From positions 1-39,588 of the forward strand of contig NZ_BBNN01000055.1 of the NCBI RefSeq assembly GCF_000829695.1: 39,588 nucleotides of DNA. Direction: 5' to 3'. Shown here one piece after another: positions 7,683 to 15,244 of the stretch. Within the stretch, counting starts at the first letter, position 1, and each line of letters begins with the position of its first letter. Under the pieces are notes generated by a model, which was given only the letters and a program-made list of their open reading frames with translations, searched no databases and was not told where the DNA came from. The position numbers and the translations under genes are program-made. This DNA is from Streptomyces sp. NBRC 110035 (GTDB taxonomy: Bacteria; Actinomycetota; Actinomycetes; Streptomycetales; Streptomycetaceae).

Positions 7683-8649
7683 CGAGCAGCGGGCGGCAGG
7701 GCAGCCGGTGCTGCGCGGCCGGCGGTGCGTCGAACAGGTCGCTGACGGACTCACCGTTGTGAATGCGCCGTACCGCCTCGGCGAGCGCCGGGGCGATGGA
7801 CAGGACCCTCAGCTTGTCCGTGTGCTCCCCGGCGGGCACCGGGACCGTGTCGATGCACACGATCTCCAGTACGTCGGGCTGCTCGCTCAGCCGCTTGAGC
7901 GCCCCGGCCGCGAACAGGCCGTGGGTGCAGGCCACTCGGATCGAGCGAGGGCCCAGTTCCCTCAGCCGGTCGAGCAGTTCGAGCACCGTGCTGCCCTTGG
8001 CGATCTCGTCGTCCGGAACGACGACGTCCCGCCCGGCGATCTCACCGATGACGGAACTGATCCGCACCCGGTCGTCGGCGAACCGCTGCTTCGCCCCGGC
8101 CGCGACCTGCGCTCCGACGAGACGGGCGAACGCCGCCGCCTCCTTCGCGTTGCCCAGGTCGGGTGAGACGACGGTGGCGCGGCTGAGCTCGTACTGCCGG
8201 AAGTGCGAAGCGAGTTCACGCAGTGCGTGCAGATGGTCGACGGGCACCGAGAAGAACCCGCGCACCTGCGGCGCGTGCAGGGTCATCGCCAGGACACGGC
8301 TCGCTCCGGCCGCCACCAGGAGGTCCGCGACCAGTCGTCCGTTCATGGAGATGCGCGGCACGTCCTTCTTGTCGGAGCGGGCGTAGGAGTAGTGCGGCAT
8401 CACGACGGTGATCCGGGAGGCGGACGCCCCACGGGCCGGGTCGCACATCAGGAGCAGTTCCACGAGGTGTTCCTGTACCGGTCTGACCAGCGGCTGCACC
8501 AGGAACACGTCGCGCTCGCGGCAGTTGGCCTGCAGTTGCACCTCCAGGGAGTCGTTGGCGAACCTGCTGCTCCGGACGGAGCTGAGCGGCACGCCGAGAT
8601 GTGCACAGGCCTCCGCCGCCAGTTCCGGATGGGCGCTGCCGCTGAACAC
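7597..8649 (-). CDS. Ribose-phosphate pyrophosphokinase (PRPP synthetase), second type
   Basis: It makes 5-phosphoribosyl diphosphate from ribose 5-phosphate and ATP. A 350-residue reading frame starts at GTG 8649 (VFSGSAHPELA). Family hallmarks are the ATP-loop region FANDSLEVQLQANCRERDVF, HYSYARSDKKD, the catalytic-loop Lys/Arg area, MTLHAPQVRGFF, and the PRPP loop VVPDDEIAKGST, which departs from the usual DDEIDTGGT. The ribosome-binding site before GTG 8649 is weak (GGGCGAG). Residues after SVSDLFDAPP (about 40) are a Pro/Arg-rich tail beyond the usual end and overlap the 3' end of the STAS gene on the other strand. Streptomycetes usually have a canonical copy elsewhere, so this is likely the paralogue. 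Confidence 0.88.
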   Translation of the reverse strand: MFSGSAHPELAAEACAHLGVPLSSVRSSRFANDSLEVQLQANCRERDVFLVQPLVRPVQEHLVELLLMCDPARGASASRITVVMPHYSYARSDKKDVPRISMNGRLVADLLVAAGASRVLAMTLHAPQVRGFFSVPVDHLHALRELASHFRQYELSRATVVSPDLGNAKEAAAFARLVGAQVAAGAKQRFADDRVRISSVIGEIAGRDVVVPDDEIAKGSTVLELLDRLRELGPRSIRVACTHGLFAAGALKRLSEQPDVLEIVCIDTVPVPAGEHTDKLRVLSIAPALAEAVRRIHNGESVSDLFDAPPAAQHRLPCRPLLVIPVPAWPRAGPGPRPGSVAEAAAGPGR

Positions 8650-8903
8650 GGGGATGTCTCGCCCGGGTCGGCTCCTCGGATGATCATGTCGACCGGAAGG
8701 CTCATGCTACTGGCCCCGGGCCGCCGCGGGGCACCGTCCGGAGACCCCTTCGGCCATCGTTTCGACGACCCTTCCCATGCCTTCGGGCACTCCCGGCACA
8801 CCGCGCGCCCCCACGTGCTCCGGCGGTGCCCTTCACCTCTCAACTCCCCTGCTTGTTCGGTGAAGTGAGGGGCATCCGGTCGGTAGGAAGGAGGGCCCTC
8901 ACC

Positions 8904-9554
8904 ATGACGACTCCCCTCAGGCGCATGCCGGGCTGGGCGAAGGCACTCACCGCGGTGGTGGTGGTGCTCGCCGTGCTCTTCGCGGGAATCCGGCTGAGCG
9001 TGCTGCCGGGTCTGAAGGACCTGTTCGGTACGGAGACCCACGACCGCTCCGGTCCCGCGCTGCTGGAGTCCATCCAGGACATCAGCCGGTACGACGCCGC
9101 GACCGGCAACTTCCAGGTCGTGGTTGACCTGGAGAAGGACACCAGGTTCCTGCCCGACGCGATCCGCGGCACCCGCACCCTGTACGTGGGCGCGGGCACC
9201 GTCGACGCCTATGTCGACCTAGGCAAGCTCGGCAAGGACGACGTGCAGGTCGATGAGGACCGTACGTCCGCCACCCTGCGGCTGCCGCACGCCCGCCTCG
9301 GCACTCCCGCGCTCGACCCGGAACGCTCCTACGCCGTCTCCAAGGAGCGCGGGCTGCTCGACCGTCTCGGCGACCTCTTCTCCGACAACCCCAACAGCGA
9401 ACAGGCCGTGCAGAAGCTCGCGGTGCGGCACATCGGCGCCGCGGCGAAGGAGAGCGAACTGACCACCCGTGCCGAGAGCAACACCACGGGGATGCTCGAA
9501 GGCCTGCTGCGCTCCCTGGGGTTCACGAAGGTGGACGTCGCCTACGGCGACTGA
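8904..9554 (+). CDS. DUF4230 membrane-anchored protein
   Basis: A 216-residue protein. A single hydrophobic segment (about residues 13-33, rich in Val/Leu/Ala) follows a short basic N-terminus, so it is probably an N-terminally anchored extracytoplasmic protein. The rest matches the DUF4230 pattern: SRYDAATGNFQVVVDLEKD, then TLYVGAGTVDAYVDL, and the end LLRSLGFTKVDVAYGD. Function is unknown. The ATG at 8904 is preceded by AAGGAGGG. It is divergent from the PRPP synthetase, and the gene 96 nt downstream encodes a VanZ-like membrane protein in the same direction, so the two may form a small operon. Confidence 0.82.
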   Translation: MTTPLRRMPGWAKALTAVVVVLAVLFAGIRLSVLPGLKDLFGTETHDRSGPALLESIQDISRYDAATGNFQVVVDLEKDTRFLPDAIRGTRTLYVGAGTVDAYVDLGKLGKDDVQVDEDRTSATLRLPHARLGTPALDPERSYAVSKERGLLDRLGDLFSDNPNSEQAVQKLAVRHIGAAAKESELTTRAESNTTGMLEGLLRSLGFTKVDVAYGD

Positions 9555-9650
9555 CCGGCAGGGGCGTCCACACCGGCCGGACGTGAAGACGGCGGCGCGG
9601 GGCAACCGGCCTGTCCCATACATGACAGCAGTCGACGAGCGGAGAACGAA

Positions 9651-10367
9651 ATGGCCCGTACAGCCTCACGCACGCGCTTCGGACGGCGCAGGAAACCGGG
9701 CAGCCCCCCGGCCGAACGCGGCACCGGCGGCAGGAGCGAACGGCGTCCGCTCCCGCTGCCGGTCCGGCTGCTGGTGATGCTCTGCGCCTTCGCGTTCATG
9801 GTCGTCTTCGCGGTGGCGCTGGCCCGGGTCACCCTGCAGCCCTCACCCGCCTCCGAGGCGTTGATCCACACCAATCTGCGTCCCGGCCGTTCCCTGCAGG
9901 CCTATCTGGACCAGCCCGCGCTGCGCGACGCCGTCCGCCAGGTCGGCGGCAACCTCCTGCTGGGTGTGCCCTTCGGCATCCTCACGCCGATGCTGGCGCC
10001 GCGCACCCGCGGATTCATGCAGGTGCTGCTGCTGACCGGGACCGTGATGCTGTTGGTCGAGTTCGCGCAGGGCGCGCTGATCACCGGCCGCGCCTTCGAC
10101 ATCGACGACGTCATCCTGAACACCAGCGGGGCGCTGATCGGCTATCTCCTGCTGGGACGCCGGCTCGGCCGGGCCGTGCACGCACGCAGGCCGAGGGACA
10201 AGAGCGCTCCGAAGAGGAGGAACAGCAGCACCGAGCCGGCCACCGGACCGAAGAGCACGCCGAAGAGCAGGACACCGAGCAAGCTGCGGAGTCTCGTAAA
10301 GGACAGGGCCCGGACCAAGGCGGGGACCGACGCGAAGTCCAGGACAAGGACAAAGGCGCAGGCATGA
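9651..10367 (+). CDS. VanZ-family membrane protein with basic C-terminal tail
   Basis: A 238-residue protein. After a basic N-terminus it has a transmembrane segment (about 38-60), then the VanZ-like core: QVGGNLLLGVPFGILTPML, a helix around VMLLVEFAQ, and GRAFDIDDVILNTSGALIGYLL. These are the conserved Gly/Asn-Glu/Gln-Asp pattern of VanZ, a family that in one case gives teicoplanin resistance but is mostly uncharacterised. From about residue 178 on it has a Lys/Arg/Ser/Thr tail of some 60 residues (KSTPKS, SRTRTK), likely disordered and cytoplasmic. The ATG at 9651 follows GGAGA. The tail is unusual for the family and could bind nucleic acid or anionic lipid; that is speculation. Confidence 0.82.
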   Translation: MARTASRTRFGRRRKPGSPPAERGTGGRSERRPLPLPVRLLVMLCAFAFMVVFAVALARVTLQPSPASEALIHTNLRPGRSLQAYLDQPALRDAVRQVGGNLLLGVPFGILTPMLAPRTRGFMQVLLLTGTVMLLVEFAQGALITGRAFDIDDVILNTSGALIGYLLLGRRLGRAVHARRPRDKSAPKRRNSSTEPATGPKSTPKSRTPSKLRSLVKDRARTKAGTDAKSRTRTKAQA

Positions 10368-10380
10368 CCCGGGCGGCGCC

Positions 10381-10401
10381 GCCGGCTCAGCGACAGCCGG
10401 C
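10381..10401. terminator. Hairpin between convergent VanZ and small gene
   Basis: GCCGGCT (10381-10387) pairs with AGCCGGC (10395-10401) around a 7-nt loop, in the 56-nt space between the two converging genes. It is short but well placed. Confidence 0.45.
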
Positions 10402-10423
10402 GTCCGCCGCAACGTCCGGACGT

Positions 10424-10663
10424 CTACCGGCGCAGGGTCCAGGTGTACTTGTCCCCGCCGACCCAGCGGACCACGTCCGGGTCGTCGAGATCATGGACGG
10501 TGATCCCGAACGCGGCGGCGGCCAGCAGCACGTCGGTGATGGTCCTGGCCTCGCCGATCACCTCTCCGTCGATCTCCACGATCCGGAACGGCGGCGTACC
10601 GGGCTGTACACCGAGCACCATGATCCGTGGATGGGCCATGTACGGGCTCACGCTTTCGGTCAT
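10424..10663 (-). CDS. Small conserved hypothetical protein
   Basis: 79 residues when started at the ATG 10663. It contains PFRIVEIDGEVIGEARTI and FGITVHDLDDPDVVRWVGG, a compact alpha/beta-looking sequence with a Trp/Tyr-rich end (KYTWTLRR). No family name is recognised. There is no Shine-Dalgarno sequence before the ATG; instead a TACGCT (10671-10676 on the minus strand) lies 7 nt upstream, which fits a leaderless mRNA. An in-frame ATG further upstream is possible but less likely. It converges on the VanZ gene. Confidence 0.65.
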   Translation of the reverse strand: MTESVSPYMAHPRIMVLGVQPGTPPFRIVEIDGEVIGEARTITDVLLAAAAFGITVHDLDDPDVVRWVGGDKYTWTLRR

Positions 10664-10670
10664 GCATACG

Positions 10671-10676
10671 AGCGTA
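10671..10676 (-). promoter_or_regulatory. Putative -10 element for a leaderless mRNA
   Basis: TACGCT on the minus strand ends 7 nt before the ATG of the 79-residue gene. TANNNT at this distance is typical of leaderless actinobacterial genes. No clear -35 was found. Confidence 0.4.
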
Positions 10677-10693
10677 GAACGCAAACCGGACAA

Positions 10694-11025
10694 GCGCGGG
10701 TCACGCGCGGAGACACGGGACGCCGGGACAGTTCGGCCGGCGGGTCCTCGCGGGCGCCGTACCCGGGAGCACGTGGCGGCAGAGGCCTGTGGTGACGACG
10801 CACGCCGGTGGGTGAATCCGCACGCTGGTGGGCGACTGCTGCGGCAAGGCCTCGTCCGGTTGCTCTGCGAACCGTCGTGTCGCAGTGAAGCCGGCGCTCC
10901 GAGCCCCGTCGACGCTCAGCCCACGGTCAGGGCCGGTCTCCAGGAGCAGCACGACCTCGTGAGCGGGCAGTCCATGACGCGCACCCGCCACGGGGCCTCC
11001 CGGCTGCCCGGGCACACCGGCGGTC
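10694..11025. other. 332-nt gap with no recognised feature
   Basis: It lies between the leaderless small gene and the 3' end of the universal stress gene. Reading frames here have no recognisable protein and no ribosome-binding site. No strong inverted repeat was noticed. Confidence 0.4.
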
Positions 11026-11919
11026 TCACCACCGGACACCGGACCCCCGTACGACGGCGACCGGACAGTGGGCGTGCTGCAGCAGGGCCTGGCTGACCGA
11101 TCCGAGCAGCAAGCCGGCGAATCCGCCGCGGCCCCGGGCGCCGAGAACGAGCAGTCCGGCGTCCCTGCTCGCCTCGATGAGCGCCTCCCGTGCACCGCCC
11201 CGCACCACCTTGTGCTCGACCGTGACGCCCGGATACCTCTCACCGCGACCCGAGAGGGCCTCTGTCACCAGCCGCTCCTCGCTGTCCTCCAGCTCGCCCG
11301 GCGGGTTCGTGTACGGCATCGATTCGTCCTGCAGTGCGGGCAAGGACGCGTTCCACAGGGTCCAGGCGTGCAGTGCCGTCAGCGGCGCTCCCCGCAGCGC
11401 GGCTTCCGCGAAGGCGAACTCGACCGCCGCGTCGCCTGCCGGCGAGCCGTCGACGCCCACGAGGACCCGGCGGGCGGGACGCGGCTGCTCCCGCACCACC
11501 AGGACCGGGCAGCGGCTGTGCGTGGCCAGATGCACCGCCGTCGACCCCGCCAGCAACCCCACGAATCCCCCCAGCCCCCGGCTGCCGACCACGACCAGCG
11601 CGGCCTCGCGGGACTGGGCCTCCAGCACCGTCAGCGGCTCCCCCGTGACCACGGCATGGGTGACCTCCACCTCCGGCTCGGCGGAACGCGCACGCTCCAC
11701 CGCCTCGGCCACCGTCCAGCCGACCAGGTCGCGCGGCCCGCCCTCGGCCGGGCCCAGCGGCGACGGACCGGGCCCGAACGGCGCATGCATCATCGGCCAG
11801 ACAAACGCGTGCACCACCTTCAGCCCGCGCCCACGCAAACGCGCTTCACGAGCCGCGAGATCGACCGCTTCCAGACTCGGCGCCGAACCATCCACACCCA
11901 CCACGACAGGCGCACTCAC
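11026..11919 (-). CDS. Universal stress protein, tandem UspA domains
   Basis: 297 residues with two UspA domains (about 3-140 and 146-295). Each ends in the ATP-binding loop pattern GxxGxxG...GS: VVGSRGLGGFVGLLAGS in the first and VLGARGRGGFAGLLLGS in the second. Each begins with the strand VVVGVDGS or VLVGVDGS, whose Asp contacts the nucleotide. Both loops are intact, so both domains probably bind ATP. The start is a GTG at 11919 with GGAGG 6 nt upstream; an upstream in-frame ATG at 11943 has none. Such tandem Usp proteins are common in actinobacteria and often belong to hypoxia or stress regulons. It stands alone; a large gap lies upstream. Confidence 0.93.
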   Translation of the reverse strand: MSAPVVVGVDGSAPSLEAVDLAAREARLRGRGLKVVHAFVWPMMHAPFGPGPSPLGPAEGGPRDLVGWTVAEAVERARSAEPEVEVTHAVVTGEPLTVLEAQSREAALVVVGSRGLGGFVGLLAGSTAVHLATHSRCPVLVVREQPRPARRVLVGVDGSPAGDAAVEFAFAEAALRGAPLTALHAWTLWNASLPALQDESMPYTNPPGELEDSEERLVTEALSGRGERYPGVTVEHKVVRGGAREALIEASRDAGLLVLGARGRGGFAGLLLGSVSQALLQHAHCPVAVVRGSGVRW

Positions 11920-12461
11920 GGCGGACCTCCGATCCCCACACATCGCGCACGACAGGCGGCAGTCGCGGCCGGCAGCCCTTCCGCCCTCTCACCACATTTG
12001 CTCAGACTCGCTCGTCACGCCAACGCTGCGCCATGTCCACCGGGCCCGCGGGACCGGTGACGGCGGCACGCCTTGGGCACCGCACGGCGCGAGGAGACCC
12101 GCCGTGCCCACTCCCCGGCAGCTCAGGGCGGCCATGCGCAGATGCCGGATGTGCTGCGGCAGGTGCGGAGGACGTGGAGGGACGGCGACCGGGCAGGCCG
12201 TCTCACGGGCGGGGGCGGTCCGCCGGATCGCCCGGCCGGCTTCGACGAGACCGAGCAGCCCGCGCCGGAACCCGGCCGGGTGGCCACCGGGCCCCGAAGT
12301 CTCGTTGGAGTCCGTGGAGCATCACCTGTCCAGCAAGGTGGCTCCACCGGACCCGGAGCACATCGGAGCCTCCATCGGCCCTAGAGCGGTTCAGCCGGAA
12401 CGGCGCCTCCGTTCGCCCACCACGTCGTGTCGGCAGGCACACCGGCGAGCGGGCCGGGCGA

Positions 12462-12475
12462 GTGACGCACATCAC
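12462..12475. promoter_or_regulatory. Crp-like palindrome GTGA-N6-TCAC
   Basis: GTGACGCACATCAC is a perfect GTGA-N6-TCAC palindrome, extended by A on the left and T on the right to AGTGA/TCACT. This is the core of CRP/FNR-family sites. Its nearest start codon, the universal stress gene, is over 500 nt away, so the target is unclear and the site may be fortuitous. Confidence 0.35.
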
Positions 12476-12662
12476 TGCAAATCCGGAGCAAAGGGGCGGG
12501 ACACCTGGAACACATCGGGGCCGGCCTCCGTTGAAGAGGACGTGGGTGCGGAAGAAATCGTGCCCCCGGGCCACGTCTTCCGCCCACGGGAACGACCGCC
12601 CGGCTGAAGCCCTGTGGAGCCTTCGCCACGAGGCGACCGCCTTCCGTACCCGCCATCGAGCC

Positions 12663-12696
12663 GCCCCGACCGCGATTCCCCCGTCGCGGTCGGGGC
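12663..12696. terminator. Perfect 12-bp hairpin with short T run
   Basis: GCCCCGACCGCG (12663-12674) pairs perfectly with CGCGGTCGGGGC (12685-12696), with a 10-nt loop. On the plus strand TTT follows. It begins 15 nt past the stop of the leftward 88-residue gene, so it probably terminates that gene and may also stop plus-strand transcription. Confidence 0.75.
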
Positions 12697-12710
12697 TTTC
12701 CCTGTGCCCG

Positions 12711-12977
12711 CTACGCGGAGGGCTCGTCCGGTACCGGCTGGTCGGGGTCGGCGGAGGCCGAGTGCGGCGCGCCCCGCCGGCCGGTCCCGGCCTCGTCCGT
12801 ATCAGGGACGTCGGGTCGGCTCTCACCGGAATCGTCCCCGGTCTCCTCCGACGCGTCCTCGTCGACGCCCGGGGCGACCTCCCACGGGTCCTCGCCCTCG
12901 CCCACCTGCTGGTCGGGCAGGTCCCGGGGGACGCCCTGGCCGTTCTCCCCCGGCCCTTCGTGGCGGTGGTCGGTCAC
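12711..12977 (-). CDS. Small acidic, probably disordered protein
   Basis: 88 residues from a GTG at 12977, preceded by AAGGGAG at good distance. The composition is dominated by Asp, Glu, Pro, Gly and Ser, with hardly any hydrophobic residues: EGEDPWEVAPGVDEDASEE and VPDTDEAGTG. It has no recognised domain and is likely disordered and soluble. It lies 78 nt downstream of the ROK gene in the same direction and may be co-transcribed with it. A strong hairpin follows it. The call rests on the start signal, codon bias and terminator rather than on family recognition. Confidence 0.6.
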   Translation of the reverse strand: MTDHRHEGPGENGQGVPRDLPDQQVGEGEDPWEVAPGVDEDASEETGDDSGESRPDVPDTDEAGTGRRGAPHSASADPDQPVPDEPSA

Positions 12978-13055
12978 GGCACGCTCCCTTCTTCCCTGCT
13001 CACTACGTTCGTACGCGTGTCCCGCCGGGTACCGCCGCGGCACCCGGCGAAACGC

Positions 13056-14345
13056 TCAGTGCGGCGTCCGTTCCCGCAGGGCTCTGCGCCAGGCGGGGGG
13101 CGGGGACTGCGGGTCCGGATCGGGGCGGCGTCCACCGCGGGCGAAGAAGTCGGCGAGCGGCAGGATCGCGGCACCGACGGTGACGGCGTCGGGGCCGAGG
13201 CTGCCCAGCTCGATCGTCACGTTCCCGGCGGGATGGCGCAGCGCGTACGACAGGGCGTGCCTGCGGACGGCCGGCAGGAAGCGGGAGCCGAGCTGGAGGC
13301 CGGCCCAGCCGCCCACGAGAATGCGTTCGGGCTGGAAGAGGTTGATCAGGTCGGACAGGCCGGCGCCCAGGTACTCGGCGGTCTCCTCCAGCACACCGAG
13401 CGCGACCGGGTCCGCGGTGGTGCCGTCGGGAGGGTAGGCGGCTGCGAGCATCGCGGTCAGCGCCGTCTCCTCGTCGGCGCCACCGGGAACCGGACCGCCC
13501 TCCTCCCGCCACCGGGCGAGCAGCGACTCGGCGCCCGCGTAGGCCTCCAGGCAGCCGAGCGCACCGCAGCGGCAGCGCCGTCCGCGGACCCGTACGGTCA
13601 GGTGCCCCCACTCGACCGCGCGGCCGTGCTCCGCCTCCGGAGTGACGAGGCAGGCACCGACACCGGAACCGAAGAGCACGACGAGGGCGTTGCGCGCCCC
13701 GCGTCCCGCCCCGAACCACATCTCGGCCTGGCCGAGGGTCCTGGCTCCGTTGTCGATGAAGTAGGGGACGCTGTCGGGCAGGGGGGAGCCGCCGCGCAGC
13801 AGGGACTCCAGCTCGACGGCGTCCCATCCGATGGTCTGCCCGTGCACGACGGCGCCCCGGTCCGGGGTGCGCTCGACGATGCCGGGGACGCCTATGCCGA
13901 CACCGAGCAGCCGCTCGGGGGCGAGACCGGCGGCGGCGAGCACCTCGGCGATTCCGGCACGGATGTGGTCGACGATGACGTCGACCTCGTAGCGCTGCTG
14001 CTCCAGCGGGCGCTCGGCGCGGGCGAGTTCGGTGAGGGTCAGATCGAACAGTTCGACGCGGACCCGGGTCTCGCCGACGTCGACGCCGATCATGTGGCCG
14101 CTGACCGGCGCCACCCGCAGCAGGGTGCGCGGACGGCCGCCGTCGGAGTCGACACTGCCGGCCTCCTCGACCAGGCCGTCACCCATCAGGTCGGCGACGA
14201 CATTGCTCACCGAGCCGGAGCTGAGCCCGGTCGCCGGGCCGAGTTCGAAGCGGCTGAGCGGTCCGTCGAAGTAGAGCCTCTGCAGCACGGCCGTACGGTT
14301 GGCCCGCCTGAGGTCGCGTACCGTGCGCCCGTTCCGCCCCGTCAT
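13056..14345 (-). CDS. ROK-family transcriptional regulator
   Basis: 429 residues. The N-terminus is a winged helix-turn-helix (about 5-70), with SRFELGPATGLSSGSVSNVV as the recognition part. The ROK sugar-kinase-like domain follows, with IGVDVGETRVRVELFDL, the ROK signature area VVLFGSGVGACLV, and the zinc motif CRCGALGCLE. Proteins of this type are sugar-responsive repressors (NagC/XylR/Mlc type) in carbohydrate metabolism. The effector cannot be read here, and no sugar operon is adjacent. The start is the ATG at 14345 behind GGGAGGAG; longer in-frame starts are less likely. It is divergent from the FBP gene and a long inverted repeat lies between them. Confidence 0.92.
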   Translation of the reverse strand: MTGRNGRTVRDLRRANRTAVLQRLYFDGPLSRFELGPATGLSSGSVSNVVADLMGDGLVEEAGSVDSDGGRPRTLLRVAPVSGHMIGVDVGETRVRVELFDLTLTELARAERPLEQQRYEVDVIVDHIRAGIAEVLAAAGLAPERLLGVGIGVPGIVERTPDRGAVVHGQTIGWDAVELESLLRGGSPLPDSVPYFIDNGARTLGQAEMWFGAGRGARNALVVLFGSGVGACLVTPEAEHGRAVEWGHLTVRVRGRRCRCGALGCLEAYAGAESLLARWREEGGPVPGGADEETALTAMLAAAYPPDGTTADPVALGVLEETAEYLGAGLSDLINLFQPERILVGGWAGLQLGSRFLPAVRRHALSYALRHPAGNVTIELGSLGPDAVTVGAAILPLADFFARGGRRPDPDPQSPPPAWRRALRERTPH

Positions 14346-14445
14346 CCGGCCACTCCTCCCGAGCCCCTGCCCGACCCGCAACATACCGCCGGGAGCCACC
14401 CCGGCGCGACTTCCCCGCACCCTTATTCAATGGGGTGAACTAAAG

Positions 14446-14489
14446 CCGGGACGGTCCGGGACGGCCGGTGCCCGACCGGACCGTCCCGG
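14446..14489. repeat. 14-bp perfect inverted repeat between divergent genes
   Basis: CCGGGACGGTCCGG (14446-14459) is perfectly repeated in inverse orientation at 14476-14489, with a 16-nt spacer. Both flanking genes point away from it, so it is not a terminator of either. It could be an operator of the ROK regulator or a 5'-leader structure of the FBP gene mRNA. Confidence 0.6.
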
Positions 14490-14600
14490 CGCTCCCGGGA
14501 AAACGGTTGGCTCGGGCACCTTTCGATTCCTTACCGTGGGACGGAAACCCGGGTCCTCCCGGTTTCGCAGGCCGCACCAGCAGAACGCCGGAGACCCCCC

Positions 14601-15095
14601 ATGAAATCACTCACCGAACAGGACATCCGCGGTTCCTTCGTCAATTGCTCGAAGGGTGAGGCCAAGCGCCTGTTCGTGCCCCGCGACCTCGGGGAGCTCG
14701 CCTGGGACGATCTGGACTTCCTCGGCTGGCGGGATCCGGGGGCGCCCGACCGCAGTTACCTGGTCACCGAGCGCGCGGACCAGGGACGTCCGGTCGGGGT
14801 GGCGCTGCGGTTCCAGCCCGCGCGGCGCGGCTTCCTGCACCGCAGCATGTGCTCGCTGTGCCTGACCACCCATCCGCGCGGAGGCGTCTCCCTGATGACC
14901 GCGCGGAGGGCGGGCGCCGCCGGGCGCGAGGGCAACTCGGTGGGTGCCTACATGTGCACCGACCTCGCCTGTTCCCTCTATCTGCGCGACAGGAAGGTGC
15001 CGGATTCGGGGATGCGGATCGAGGAGTCCCTCACCCTGGAGGAGCAGATCGCCCGCACCCTGGGGAATCTGTACGGCTTCCTCGACAAGGTGTGA
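14601..15095 (+). CDS. FBP-domain protein (FusB-like, EF-G-binding type)
   Basis: 164 residues. The C-terminal half carries a four-Cys treble-clef zinc finger: MCSLCLTT (about residues 93-100) and YMCTDLACSLYLR (about 117-129). This is the FBP_C pattern of elongation-factor-G-binding proteins, whose FusB/FusC members rescue EF-G from fusidic acid on the ribosome. The start ATG 14601 follows GGAGA. Actinobacterial homologues are widespread and their native role is not known; fusidic acid resistance should not be assumed. All four Cys are present. It stands divergent to a ROK regulator, with a short hairpin downstream. Confidence 0.85.
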   Translation: MKSLTEQDIRGSFVNCSKGEAKRLFVPRDLGELAWDDLDFLGWRDPGAPDRSYLVTERADQGRPVGVALRFQPARRGFLHRSMCSLCLTTHPRGGVSLMTARRAGAAGREGNSVGAYMCTDLACSLYLRDRKVPDSGMRIEESLTLEEQIARTLGNLYGFLDKV

Positions 15096-15130
15096 CGTCC
15101 CGGCGGCGCCGGCGTGCCGTCGGTCCGTGA

Positions 15131-15148
15131 ACGTCCCTCCGGGGACGT
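15131..15148 (+). terminator. Short hairpin after the FBP gene
   Basis: ACGTCCC (15131-15137) pairs with GGGACGT (15142-15148) over a TCCG loop, 36 nt past the FBP stop. It is followed by a GC-rich stretch and no T-tract. Confidence 0.5.
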
Positions 15149-15244
15149 CTGCGGGTGCGTCCCCGGGCATCGTCGTTTCCCCCGGGTGGCCGTGGTACCC
15201 GCCGAAGACGTTCGGCACTTCCGGTGAGAGGGAAGCGTCGAAGG

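Larger units (their letters stand above)
11920..12710. other. 790-nt region without a supported gene
   Basis: This is the largest gene-poor stretch before 18 kb. Long open frames exist only because of high GC; none has a recognisable family, good start or consistent codon pattern. It contains the 5' region of the universal stress gene, a cAMP-receptor-type palindrome (12462-12475) and, at its right end, a strong hairpin (12663-12696). A decayed gene or a non-coding RNA cannot be excluded. Confidence 0.5.

Noticed and set aside
10694..11025. Possible decayed stress-type gene on the minus strand
   Set aside because: One frame has a short pleasant-looking stretch, but there is no family motif, start site or steady codon bias.
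12033..14438. Very long plus-strand open frame of about 800 codons
   Set aside because: It lies antisense to the ROK regulator, which has full family motifs and a strong start site. The plus frame has no recognisable domain.
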